Positions 24,996 to 38,367 of a stretch of DNA of 64,000 bases are shown one piece after another. Both the position numbers and the translations under genes were made by a program. Every line of letters starts with the position of its first letter. Within the stretch, counting starts at the first letter, position 1. The stretch lies in contig NW_019211456.1 in the NCBI RefSeq assembly GCF_002443255.2, positions 18,089,557 to 18,153,556 of the forward strand. Direction: 5' to 3'. Below the pieces are notes generated by a model. The model had not been told where the DNA came from, searched no databases, and saw only the letters and a list, made by a program, of their open reading frames with translations. The stretch is from Varroa destructor. Its lineage: Eukaryota; Arthropoda; Arachnida; Mesostigmata; Varroidae.

Positions 24996-27900
24996 ACCTA
25001 ATGCCGTTATTATAGATCCATCTATTCAGCTGCCTATCTGATTGAACAATTACAGCATCGAGCATATGCGAGCTCAGCAAATGACTCGTACACGCTATCG
25101 CCTAAAATAGGCTCGATACCGCTGCTTCCGCGACTACTGCGTGAGAACAAATCCAGATCTTACGATTTATTTCTTTCTAGAAGGCAAGAATCATCGTCAC
25201 TAACGCAGTCAATCTCATTTACCTGTTGGATGGGATTGATGCTCGCCTGGACTCAATTCAGTATTTGAAGGGTCTGGTCGCTTGCGATGATCGTATGTCG
25301 TACTTACAGCAAGCGTCGTTATAGTCTAATAGAAGGGTACAATAATAATAATAACAGAACAAAGTATTTCTCGTGCAAAATTACAGACGTACTACATGAT
25401 GTGGTGGCAGTGGTTTACAATAAATGCGCTGGACGCAAAAACAGTTAGGTTGTAGATACTGGGTAAGTTAAGCATATCAACATGTACCGTCTATGCATTG
25501 CCTTTATCGGCCCTATAGGCTAAGAACACTGATATAATGCACGCGTGACATTCAATGGCCACGTGTATGGCATCGGCGTAGTTCGCAAATTTTACTTCAA
25601 ATTAGGCAAAATTCTTCCTTCATCAATTTAATTGGGACACTAAGAACGACGAAACTATTCTTGTAATGGTCTCTATTTAGGATTTAAATTTATCGTCACA
25701 CTTGAGGCAACATGTAAATATATAGACATGCGCTGTATAGTGACGGTATTTCGCACACGTACAGTCGCTCATGCTAAAGGTAGAAGTAATTCTAGCAGGA
25801 CGGCTGTAGAGGCAGCCGTTGTCGGATGAAATCGAAATATGTGATAACATTTTTCCTTTTTCTTTTCAACTAAAGTTTTATCTTTCCTAGGCCGACATTT
25901 TTACGCGGGTATATTGAACGGTCTTGAGATTTTTGATATCTACTAGATTTCACCTGTCCTATCTCACTGTACAAGACCGTTTCACTCAAAATACGAAGTC
26001 ATCGCCCTCTCTATATTGCAGCTCGGTCTGAGCAATAGATCGTAGCTGGCACGGAAATCACCACACTACAACAGCAAGACACCCCGTAATATACTAGTGT
26101 TATACGTACATGAAATAAAATAATTACATTTACGCCATTCCTGTGCCGTTTAAAAATAACATCGTTTTTCGGTGCATGTCTTCTTAGAAAAGGAAAAGAT
26201 AAGCCTGTAAGATTAGAGCTGCTCCTTGACTAAATTACAACTTCGACGAAAACTATCACTTCTGTTCATCTGCCCGTACAATATTTACTAGCGATGGTAT
26301 TGTGGTTGTGCGAAATGGGGTTCGTTTTTGAAATTACCTCCCTTGGGGGCTTTTGTTCGGAATTTGTTAGGGGGTGCGTCTGTGACTGTTGAACTGGGCT
26401 ATCTTTTAGTGCAAACTCGTGTTCAGGAGAGAAAAGGAGTCTGTGTAGTGCGAGTTATTCTTGGTACTAATCGATAGCTCGCGACCAACCCAATTGATGT
26501 ACGATACACATACTTATACTTGAAATGAGATTTGCATAGTAAAAAAGTACACCCTATGTTTCTTTCTTATTGGCGACCGCGTGTTTACAAAGAGAGTGCT
26601 AACATGCGTCACCGCCACGTTGGTGTTAAGTATCACACAGGTATCAATATTCTCAGCAGTGTCTCTCTAGCCCAGCGTAACGCATATAATTCACGATTAC
26701 TGTTTGATTATCTATGTGTCCGACCGCAGTTATAATTTCTGTTTCTGTGGAGAAGTGGCGCATATTGATGAAAGCCGCTAAGAGGCTCCATGTTGTGCGG
26801 GCCTATCTCTTTTTCGATGTAATCATTTTCTTGACCAAATGCTATCAAACGGAGGTTGGTTTTGGCGCAAGCATTTTTTTCGTAACATAATAAGGACTAC
26901 CTGTAACATTGCCATGGGAACCGTGTCGGTACGTTGCAACAATTTATAAAACGGTCCTACGCGAATGTACGCTGGTGTACAACCCTTTCAATACAAATTC
27001 ATCCCTTTCGCAGTTGACTTAGTGGAACTTCTTGCTAGCTAGGTAACTACATATAACCTATGTTCCCGGTCCAAGAAATTGAGCGACACGATTGGCAGTC
27101 ATAGTGGGTCGCAGTGTCCAAAAGCAATGCGCGGTGCGGTATTGCTGTTATCCATCAACAAAAAACGAAGAAACACGTCCAGCTCTTCAAAGAGCACAGC
27201 GCTAGCTTTTGACCATCATACCGGCTAGATTTTTCTATTTCTGCCTTTTTTTTGCCTTCACGGACCGGCCGTATGGAGTACGGCCAAATACCTTTTTACC
27301 CGCTTTTTCCACGACTTTTTTAGTCTAGATCTCGAAAGGTATTCAACGAAACTACCCAGAGAAGACGACGAAATTGTCAATAACAGCTAATGTTTTTTAA
27401 ACACACGAACTGTTCGGCCACCACCGTCACGTCGTAAAGAACGCTTGGATTTCGGCTTGCACCGAAAGCCACTGTCTCGATAAGAAAAGCTAGAAAGTTG
27501 ACATTTGGACGAAATTTCTTTGCGACTCGTCAAAGCGCCTAACTGTCGCTTGATCGTGATTGTCGCAGGGTCGTGTCGTCCAAAGAACCAGTTGATCCGG
27601 TGCGGTATTTTGTTGCTGCCGGAGCCGCTTAAATCGCACCGTTGTGGTGTACAAAGCCGACGTTCCACCGTTGTACGCAGCCAGAGCATGGCCCATCAAC
27701 GTTTTTTGCCGAATTGGCCACCCATAGACCGTAGAAACTGGCGGGTTTAGCGGCGAGCTGTTTCATGGCCCCGCCGAATACAAGCGGTAATCCGACTACA
27801 GCGGCAAAAGCAAAACTTAGCTGGAGAACATCGTCTTTTCTGTGGTACGTTTCTATCGTCAAAGAAGAACGTAACGACTATTAAGGAATAGAGCGGACGG

Positions 27901-30900
27901 ATATGTTGTATGTTGATCGATATAAGCGAGTCTATGGCACTGTTACTATTGTCACCTCAGTGGCGGCAAGGTGATTCACTTATTTACTGAGTGAGAAACA
28001 GCAGACGGGAGTGAGGAGACGAAGAATTGACCAACTTTCTTCTACCGGTGAAAACTCGCCGGAAGTTAACGAACATTAGCAAATCCTGTATCTTACCTAT
28101 GGCTTAAAAAAACATTCGAAGGATGCCGTGGATTGAGTCGATCAGGACGCAGACGTAACTGCAACTATTTCGGCACATGTGACGGTAAGGTAAGCACGAT
28201 TTGACGAAAATCTACGTTTGTAAGAGTCAGAAAGAACGGATTCGTTTCAAAACAACGAACCAATTGTCAATCAATAATAGTTTTCTAATAAACAGTATCC
28301 TAATATACTATTTTCGGTGTCTGTTATCCAGGAGGAAGCAAGAGCATCTGGCTTAGGCAAACAGAAACGCGATATTTAGCGATAGAAGTGAATTTATATT
28401 AATTGCATGTTTAAAACATCTCGGTTGGAGACGCTTTTTAGGAAGTTTTTGAACCAGCTTTAAAATTCAATTAATACTGGTGCAGCGTTATTTATATCTG
28501 TGTGTATTATCTACATTGGGCTAAACCTGTTGTTAATGGCCAGCAAAAAATTAATCATCTTATTCCTACACTTGTTCCGTCAAGGTTAACACGATGTTAG
28601 ACCACAACGAAATTCAATGTCTTCTTTCTTCCTGTATATATCAATCAGAGAAACGTTGCGTTCTTTCTACTACTTTTACCGACAACGAAGAGTCGCAGTT
28701 GCCGATCAGAACGTCAGACCATAAAATGCTGCGTGTTGCATCTCGTCTATTTGTTGCTATTGCCGTTGGACCCCTAAGCAATCTCATGCGGTTAGTAAAC
28801 TCGCCCCAGCGCCACGTCTTGGCTGGACCAGTTCGCTAAATTGTTCAAGCATCAATATAATCTAAGGACACGCGCAGAAAATAAACGTGGAAAGACACAG
28901 GGAATGTTCTAGCTTGACCAGCAGCTGCAGTGTGTAGTTGCCAAATCAGAAGTAACAACGAATCTTCGATGTAAACAGCGGCGGTTGTTTCGGGGCGTTT
29001 ATTCAGCAAAAGGTCTCCTGGGTGGCGGTTCACCAATCGATCGTACCACTGATAAAGGACGAAAAAACGCAATGACAGTAAGCATAATCTTTCTAAACAG
29101 AATTTACCCCGAAGTTGAGCGACAAAGGAATGATGGAGCCGGCAAATTCGAAATAGGTGATTACTAAGAGTCGCTTTATTATGGCGCGACAATTTAAATT
29201 GCACAGTGCAGAAGAGAAACAACGAACAACCCTTCATGGAGGTGAATATGTGCTTGCTTATAAGTGAGACGATCGAAGCGGAAGCAATTCAAGAGGAAAT
29301 AAAATGGTCAGAAATTTTGTTTTGATATATTTAGCCATTCAGAAACACACACCGAAAGGTCGAGGCACTCGGCGTAATATTATGTGCTGACATCATAACA
29401 GTTGTATCGGAACAAATATACCCGCTTCTGAAATCACATACACAGTGTAACGAAGAACGCTCATCTTCTAGTATATATTTCTGTCAAAAGGCTAAGGCCT
29501 AACCCAAATGCATAACCCTTGTAACATAACAACTGATGTTAATTACTTAACGTTTCCCTCTTTATTATTATTTCCATATTCACATTTTACTATGACCCGT
29601 TCCACTAGCTTTATGCTTGAAAGCAAATTTGCCATTGCACCTGCTCAGATACTTATCGGTTAGCTCACACGCTGTCAACTCTTCTTCGGCGCTTTTCTCA
29701 GTCGACATTTGCTACTTCTGACACGTACCGAAGCTTTTTTGCCCTCTCTATTATTCGACTGTCCCTCAAAAAAAAAACCTCTAATGATTCCCTGGGTGTA
29801 GCTCAGCTGCCTCGTTGCTCATTTTTTCTCCACTACGATGGTTATGCATGTAGGTGTCTTTCACCGCGATACTTTAGTGATTCGACGGACGCCGCATGCT
29901 TTATGGACACTTATGTGTGCATTTCACCATGTTGAAACCGATTTCCACGCTTCATGTGATGGTCAACAGCTTGTGCCACCACGTTTCGCTATTCTACTAC
30001 GCGAGTGGTAGGCCTACCTTTTGCAAACGTTGTTACAAGTTTCAGCAATTATATGCTTCTGCACAGCAGGAAGGATACGACACAGCCCTCAAATGCCATG
30101 AATTAACGCGTGGAATAGAGAGGGTGCGTGAAAGCAAAAGAGTTCTCGTAGACACGGACACGATGTTTGAGTATGCATAATTTATACGCGTGTTGTAGGA
30201 ACAAAGACCTTTTCGTTTGTTCACACCTTAAATGGGTACCTATCAACTATCAAATAAAACATAGGTGGATGGATAACATTAAAACATGCGATTATGTATT
30301 TGGGCCGCAACAGAATTTTCTAATAAACTTGATCGTTTGTTGTGGCGTCTGTCCGGGGAGAAAACATCGCCATGTTTAAAATGGACAATTCACTATCGAC
30401 TGCTTGACAGCTAATCGGCCTTGCCTTTTCTATTCCATTTTGACCGTTACCACAACCGTTACCCGTTCTTTGAGCTGTGTAAATGTGGACGTTCACCCCG
30501 TTGGCGATAGCCTTGTTGTACTCAAACAGTTTCCTGAGGAAATAATTTTGTTTTTCCTGTGTTTACCTTGCCCACGTTTACCCCTTCGTCCATCTACAGT
30601 GCACTATGGTGCACAGTAGTCTAAACGAACAGCTCATACCTATGTAAAAACATATGGACTCAAAATAATTCTGCCAGCAATATCATTAGAACAAGCAAGA
30701 CGTATCGCCGCATCCCAAGGCTGGTGCATAGGTCGACGGCGTCGGATACATATCATAAATATTAATGCAGCACGATCCCACCACAGAGAAGATGGGGATC
30801 GTAACCGCTGTCGATGCGGCTATTGTTGCCATGAGATCCTGTTGAGTTCTTATTGGAAGCGGCAGCTCCCACTGTTTGGATCACCCACGCTCATCCCGTC

Positions 30901-32346
30901 TCAGCGCTATCTAGCCTGTGGCTGGTAACAGCTAAATACTGTGGAATGAGCAAACAGAAACGGAGAGCGATGCCATTAGCAATATTGTTGCGTAGGGATG
31001 ATGGCTTCTGTGAGTTTTGTTGTGTTGGCGAGAAATAAACGAGCTTAACTAGGGCGAGACTTTGAGCTGACTTTGTTTGTCACACCTTCATTCCAATATT
31101 CATGGTCAGACACAGACGGGAGAACAGAGAGCAGCCTGGCGAGTGAGTGGAAGCCTCTCTTGGTAGCACGACACGCCCCGTTTCCTACACCTTGGTTTTT
31201 GTCTGAGGCTCGCAGCACGAGATATCACTTTATCCCACTATTTCATATGGCGACATGCGTTTATCCATGATAGTGAAGGAAGGACAGCTTCAACGTTCAC
31301 ACGATCATATAGGCCACACGTATAGCTCTTTCAGAGCTTCATACTGTCATTGAGCGTTCGTCTGGTTACCAAAGAAATGCTAACTATGTTGCAACAAGAT
31401 GAGAGTCTTATGCACGCCACTTTCATACCACGCGCATTCCTGGGTGCTTAAGCATGTTTTGAGAAACGAAACACTGTTTAGTAAACACTGCAATTAAACA
31501 TGCTTGATGTTTTCTGCCGACGAAAAAGGACGATGGATGCATTTCGCGTTTCATCTCCTGGACCTGTTTTCTCTGTAACCTTAATATACCGATGTTCTTA
31601 TATTGATGCCTGGCACATACGTTTTATTAGTCCTGCATATGACACGAGTGTTTATATTGCCTATCCTATTCGTGACGTTGGGCTCAGCTTATCGCCGTCA
31701 ACCTTTGGGGTGTTGGAGGCGTGTTGGCGAGGGGCCCGTTGACTCGTGCTGTAGAGGCAGGGGTTGTCGATGCCCCAATACCATTTTTGACTAGTTATTA
31801 CCTGTTGAAAAATGCAGATCCTGTTCAGTGACTGTAGAAGAAAATTCACATCTCACTAGTTAACACTGTTTTTTTTTTGAGAATCTTGTCAATACAGTTC
31901 TTCGACGAATTTTAACCGTAAACTATAGGAGCAGCGAATAGAAATGTTGCTTCATCGACCTTCGAGTGAAACACACGAGTGTTTCAATTATTAATAAAAG
32001 AAACGGTACTCGTGAATGATACCGTCGAACCGACTCAGAATTTGATCGACTTTTGATTCGATTGTTCCACCTTAAGTACGGGTCGGAGAAGGTGTCAGCC
32101 ACTTTTGAACTCAGTAGAAAATCAATGAGGTATCTCAGCGGAGTCAAGCTTTGCAGCGCACCACATTCGTACGGTAAAATCGTTCATTGATTGTCACAGG
32201 AGCTCTAACTACTTGAAGCGACCGATAGGATGCCAGCCTGTCACCATTCGATCCGCTGTTTCAGGCTTTATCGTGATCATATATATTAAACATAACTGGT
32301 TTGGTTTATGCTGTACGCTATTTGGCGTTGGATCTAATAACTAGAC

Positions 32347-32407
32347 CAAACGCAATGGTTGAACGTCCCACGTTCCACTTAAGTGGGACGTTCAACCATT
32401 GCGTTTG
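32347..32407. repeat. Perfect inverted repeat, 25-bp arms, 11-base loop
   Basis: The left arm is 32347-32371 (from CAAACGCAATGG to CGTCCCAC) and the right arm is 32383-32407, its exact reverse complement. The spacer is GTTCCACTTAA. A second fold is possible: ACGTTCCACTT at 32370-32380 pairs with AAGTGGGACGT just beside it with one mismatch and no loop, because ACGTCCCAC and ACGTTCCAC are near-duplicates in the left side. Short CTAGA/TCTAG blocks flank the structure. Candidates are a small-RNA hairpin, a foldback-type element remnant, or an assembly or replication product. It is not a rho-independent terminator, given the host type. Confidence 0.9.
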
Positions 32408-35400
32408 AGTACCTAAAATCTAGCCAGTGTTACAGCCTTTACTGGTAAAACAGCCGTAAACAATGTTTATAACTCGTTACCTCGCTCCTTTCTGTGGTAG
32501 TCACAAAAACGCTTTTTTCCATAGATGTAAACGCAATTGAGGACACACAAATCGGAGTATACATGTGCACTGTTTCCACCATTTTTCTTTAGAAATGAAA
32601 GCTATATCCATTCATCGGTCCGTTATTCTACTTTCGACAACAACGGCGCTAACAATAAAGAACATCGCCGACCGAGCAGAACTGACGATGACTCGTCGCT
32701 CGTACATAGCTTGCCCCACAATATATTTGTCGGATATAAAGCGAGCAAGTTAGCGAGGGCAATTGTATAATCTATTCGGGAAAAAGGTTAGAAAGGCAAA
32801 TATGGACAAAGGGATTTCCGTTAGCGCTAGGTAGTTGCGGCAGCATACTCACCTTTGAACTGCGCTTATGGACGAAATGTCAGCTTTAGCCTGTCAACAA
32901 TTTCGATATACAGTCTGATCGGCAGCATAACTCTGCAATTGGTAGTAAATAATATTCGGACATGGCTGTTTGGTTTAAGGATCATCGAACGATTCCCTCT
33001 ACAGTGTAATCAGTTCGCTGACTAAACCGAGAAGTACTAGAAACGTTATTTGATGATTCCTACCAGATGAACGTTCGTCCTTTACACAGTTAGCGTTTGA
33101 ATGATCTGGAAAAAACGTTTTGGGAAACTGGGACATCGCATCCCGTATCAAGTCTTGCATGGGCGTTTGTCGCTGAGGAACTCGGTGAGTGATTGGCTCC
33201 GAGATCGATTAAATAATACTTTTTTTTCCCATGTTCATTTCTTTCTTGCTTACTGTTGTAGCGCTCTTTCTCTCGAACCCCGGTGATGGTGGTTACAATC
33301 AAGCAATCAGTGTACCGTACAAAGCAGCTGAATAGGACACAACTTGTCGGTGTGCTAGTTCACCGGAAAAAAGTTATCTGTAGTAGAGCATCATGACAAG
33401 CATCTAATGAAATCCAAAAAGTTCCCACAAAGTCTATCCTGCAAAAGTAATTTTTTTTTGCGAACGCGTAAAAGGAAATGCATTGATAAGTGCATACGCT
33501 CAGTGATAATGATGATACGTTAGCTCATAAAAGACCGACGTCATTTAACGTCAACTAAGCAATAATAATCATTACCCGTAATTTCAATGATACATGCACC
33601 AAAAGCAGGTTGCCAGGTAACCACGCGACTCGCACCCCTGCCGCATGATAAGCCCTTGTTATCTTCGATTTCTAATTATATGTATGTTTAATTTTGCGTT
33701 TGAGATATTTATTCATGTTTCATGACTAGGTTGCTGTACGATCGCTCGTTTAAGTGGATAGCAATAAAAAGCTCTATCCGATCTCAGAATTTTAGCAAAA
33801 AAACTTCGCATAGACATTTGCCACATTCATGAAGCAGAAAAACGGACTTACGTTTACGGGAAGACTTTGAGTGTTAGAGATTAGCCTGTGTCTTTTCACC
33901 TGCACGCAATGACGTTATGCTGAAGAGTCGAGGAAACGAACTTAGTGTCCCTCGAGGTAAAATCCAGGCCTCCAAAGATGAGCCAACACACAGTTCATGT
34001 TAATTTTTTTTTATTGAGCGAGGCTCAAGATAGACAACTTTAGGCATTTGTTTGTCTTATTACGTTTTCGTACTGTCTATCAGCGTAATTCCACCACTGT
34101 GTTCAATGTTTATACAAAGCTTGGAGTATAGTATATACACTTGAAAGCGGCATGCACACTGGATTGCTTGAGCTTTTAGCAACCTCTCAGCACGAGTGAA
34201 AAGCTTTTAACAGCTAGTGAACCGCTAGGGAGTTCTTAGAAAAGACCTGTTCGTACTTGTACTTAACTAATGGACGGGCCCGTTCGGATTTTATCTATTT
34301 TATCACAATGGAGAGACCGCAAAGATCAGCTATATCAACCGTTCAGACTCGTGAATCTATAAGTAACCGTAATTAGGAAATGGTGGGTGAAACGGCGAGA
34401 TTTCTCTGTGGCCAATAAGCTCGGTGATTAAGTTCGTCACACACAGCCTCTGGGAAGTTATATCTTAGTTACGATTAAACGCTGGCCTCATGCCGAGCCC
34501 CACTAAAATGAACGGTAATACAGAAATCTCGTTCACGTACTAACCCACTGGTTTGGCTACCGTAGAGGGTCGGAGTTACAAGGATGTGATTTGTCCAATG
34601 TTTATTTACTTACTTGTACATTACTACCCTATAACTAAATTTTTTTTTCTGATGTGGTTGACATCGCCCTTTAACAACACAAAAAAAAAACTTTAAAATT
34701 TAATTAAATTTAAAATACAGCAAATTTTCTATGGTTTTATGCACTTGGCTTCGGTTGTGCCATGGGCTAACTTTTTTCGTAATGAACGATTTATTTTATA
34801 AATCTCGTTCAACCTATGCTTCAGCTGGCACTTAACTGGCTTACGAGTCTAACGAAAGTCGACTGTTTCATTGGCGAGTGGTTCGTTGACGATAAAGGAA
34901 AAAGTTCATTGGCATCACAATCGTTATGCAAATACACAGAAAAGAAAGAGGATCGTTGGACAAAAGTAAACTTTACGATTAAAGTTATAAGTAAGTACTA
35001 AAACCTTTACACTATGATTAGAAGTCGTCCAGGAGACGCTCTTGGCACAAGGTGCTCTTGATAAAAATTTTAATAAGGTTTTTAATAACTTAAAATACAT
35101 TTTAGTGAATAATAATTTTTAATTCTCCATAATAATTAGTAGAAGTTCATCTAACTTTGGGCACTAACTGTTACAAGTGAACATAGATTCATTGACCCAA
35201 CATCGATATCAGATGTAGACGCATACGTGCTACAAAGTATCCATCTACCTAATTAACTTGTGGAAAACTTACGTTTTGGCCTTCATACGAGATTGAATAT
35301 TAAATGCACCACCCCGCCCTGTCATTGTAAATACAAAAACATTTTAGTACACAGGTCACAAAGCTTAGGCAGTGGCCTTCATTTGTTGCCGCTTTACCCA

Positions 35401-35885
35401 AAGTAAAAACAGTGGATTCTCATAGGAGACCATCCTACGAATAGTAAGCCATTTTTCCTCTTTTTGATATTAAACATATTACAGTAACGCTCTGCCGCAA
35501 TAGAGTATGTAAGCAAAGCCAAATGGTAGTACAAAATAGGCTACGGCAAATGTCTCCAATATATGCGCGCAAGCACACACCTCACAAGACAGGTGGAGAA
35601 GAGCGTCATCGCCGTTGTCACAGTGACAATTTCACTTGGCTCCGCCTTGCCCTTTTTTGGAGGGGGTTAAGCGAGATGTCCTAAAGAGCATGCGTTTTCC
35701 TCTCTGCGTTGTTCTGGGCGACCCCACTAGCTCGTTTGAGTCCATCCATCTTAGAGGTGAATGGTGGGAGGCCCGAGAAAACTAATGGCTGAAAGACGCA
35801 GTCCATATATTTCGACCCGTCTAGTCAGGGCAAAAAAGGTGCGACATCTGTAAGGATGGGGGTGCACGGTACACAGGACACATAG

Positions 35886-35899
35886 GTCTCTCTCTCTCT
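35886..35899. repeat. (CT)n tract
   Basis: A run of alternating C and T within a pyrimidine-rich stretch that continues to about 35918. Confidence 0.8.
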
Positions 35900-38353
35900 G
35901 TCTTTTCATCTCTCTGTGAGGAAAAGTGCGAAGAGACGACACAGCTGACGGAGAAGCATGTTTATTACTGGTACAGACAAGTAGTATTTGAAAGTGAGTC
36001 TCCCTATAGCCAAGCAACCCCTAGTGACAGAAAGGAATAGCATGGTTTCGTGTGATTTGTCGCGACGACATACGCTGTGAACTGCGTCGAAGGTGGCAGT
36101 AAGAAAGAGACAAGTTGGGGACCGCGTTGATATTACTGTTGAAACAATGCAATAGTAACGCAATAGTAAATGCAACACAAATGTTTTAACCTACCCGGAC
36201 CAAAAAGAGGATCCAGATATTGACGTAGCCAAGGCGTAGGAAGTTGCCAATGGGAGTAGCGGGCTTACTACCCAACGACGTGCCATAGAACCTATGTTTT
36301 TTTCAATGCCGATGCCACGTCATAGAATGAACAGTAGAGTGGCGAGCGCTTCAGAACGAACCGAAACGCACGAGAATGGCCACCGAGTAAAAAGGACGAG
36401 GTATGGGTGCTCATTTGTTAGCGGACGATGGCGGCGTCCGTATGGCCAAGCATTAACAGCACACAAAACACAAGTCGGTTCTGGCAGCAGCCTTCAATGG
36501 GGTGATCTTCCTCTCAGCTTCTTTTGCTCTGTGAGTGTATGTGCCGTTCCCCATAGTCGCCTGCCCTCTACCACGACACTCCGCACTAGCCTTACGTTTT
36601 ACTCGCCTTGGAGACGAGCAACAACTCCACCCATCGGCTGAGCGCTTTTGCTGAGCCAGCTCTAGGGTTTTCCTTCGCGGAGCGTCTATCCGCGCGACAC
36701 CCAGCCATAGAGAAGTCCGTGTGCCCACAGCTGCTAGAATAACCATCCGCTTGACGGCACACTCACGATGCACCAGCAACGCACTCAAGACACAGCCATA
36801 GAGAACAGCGTGCTCCTATAACGATGACACCAAGGATACCACTCGCCCAGACAGCCTCGTTATAGTAGTATGTTTTCCACTATTATCGAATAGGAGGACG
36901 ATATGTCAAATAGTAGCGTCATTAAGTTATGGTAAAATCCAACGGGGCTAATCACTGAGAAGGTGGGCTATAAACTGGTAGTCTCTGACCTACCGCTACT
37001 TCTGCTCAAGAGATTCAACTCTGGAGGAAGACCTATTGGTGTCAAGGAACCACACCCATGTACATCGTAAATTATGTATTAGTTTTCTATCCCCATTACT
37101 TCTTAGCTCTGTCCTGATCTGAAGATGACTTGGGGTGGTCGAGAGCTGCCTGTCCGCTATGACCAAAACTTGGGTAGAGTCGAAGAGCCTCGTAGGCGAC
37201 CTTAGATCGATGTATTTATCTCGGGCGGTGGTGAACAGAGTCGGAAAGAATAACAAGTTTAAGGATCGCACCTAGTTGAGAAATAGGCTCCAAGGGTAGT
37301 TTGAACGAGTGCAAAAATTTATGAATGAATTAACAAATGCGGTAATGCACAATGATTGACGGTACTGGAATTGCTTTAATGACAACCATTGAGTGTATGC
37401 CACACGATCTACACAGTGTATAGAGGTCGATGGAAAGCGGAAAAGTGCACTGCATTACTCGAGTGACAATGAAGCTATGGAATGCCTCATGGAAAAGTAG
37501 ACCTTGTTAAAAGAGTTATACCAATAGATAGCTTCAGAAAGTAAGCCGTGAATGCTAAGCGACACTTATGGTAAATAGAATGCTATTAAGTACATTCGCA
37601 GTTCTGCTGAACGATGCTCGGACGATCTGCGTTCCGTCACATGACTCAACGTAACCATTTCATATGCGTCATGGGTAATATCGTTCATCTGTATGCATAG
37701 TAGAGGACCTACCTATCTTCTTCGCACGTGGTAACAATGGGGTCAACTCAATGTAAATAGTTTTTTTACGGAACCTTTATGACATCTTTGAGCAGCTAAT
37801 AACGACGTTATGCAAGCTCATATAGATAACGTATAAGCCTGTATACTTATTGTCGTCCTGATTTTAACGTCAGAGAACTCAGTCATTTCCATCGTACAAT
37901 CCTATATATTAGTGATAAACAGAGACATAATTGGCTTAAACGCACTGTGTGAGGACTAACCTTACACAGGTATAATGGTACATTCCCATAGCGTATGCTA
38001 CTCAGGACGAAAACAAGCGTCCGTTAGTGCGGCTTCTCAAAGATTAGGTCCACAGGAGACAATGGTATGTGGGTAATGCTTCAGATATTTCCGTTCGTTC
38101 AGCGATGTAGTTCGCTAGTTTGAGTTAGCATGACCTGTGAACCAGCGTGAGATGAGCCAAAAGTAGGCCATGCTCCTAACCTAACGATGTGCGAATACAA
38201 CAAATGCCGCGGAAGAAATTGCAGAGCACTAGTACTTGAGTGGCCGTCCAGGGGATTCCAGCAGCAGCACCTCGTGGGTAGATGGGGAAGCGTTCGTTCA
38301 CACTGGTCTCTATCTCACATAAACCTAACCCCTGAGAGCGCCATCCAACTGGA

Positions 38354-38367
38354 CCCCCCCCCCCCCC
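38354..38367. repeat. Poly-C run (14)
   Basis: Fourteen consecutive C bases, unusual in this AT-rich context and likely to vary in length or be miscounted in assembly. Confidence 0.9.
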
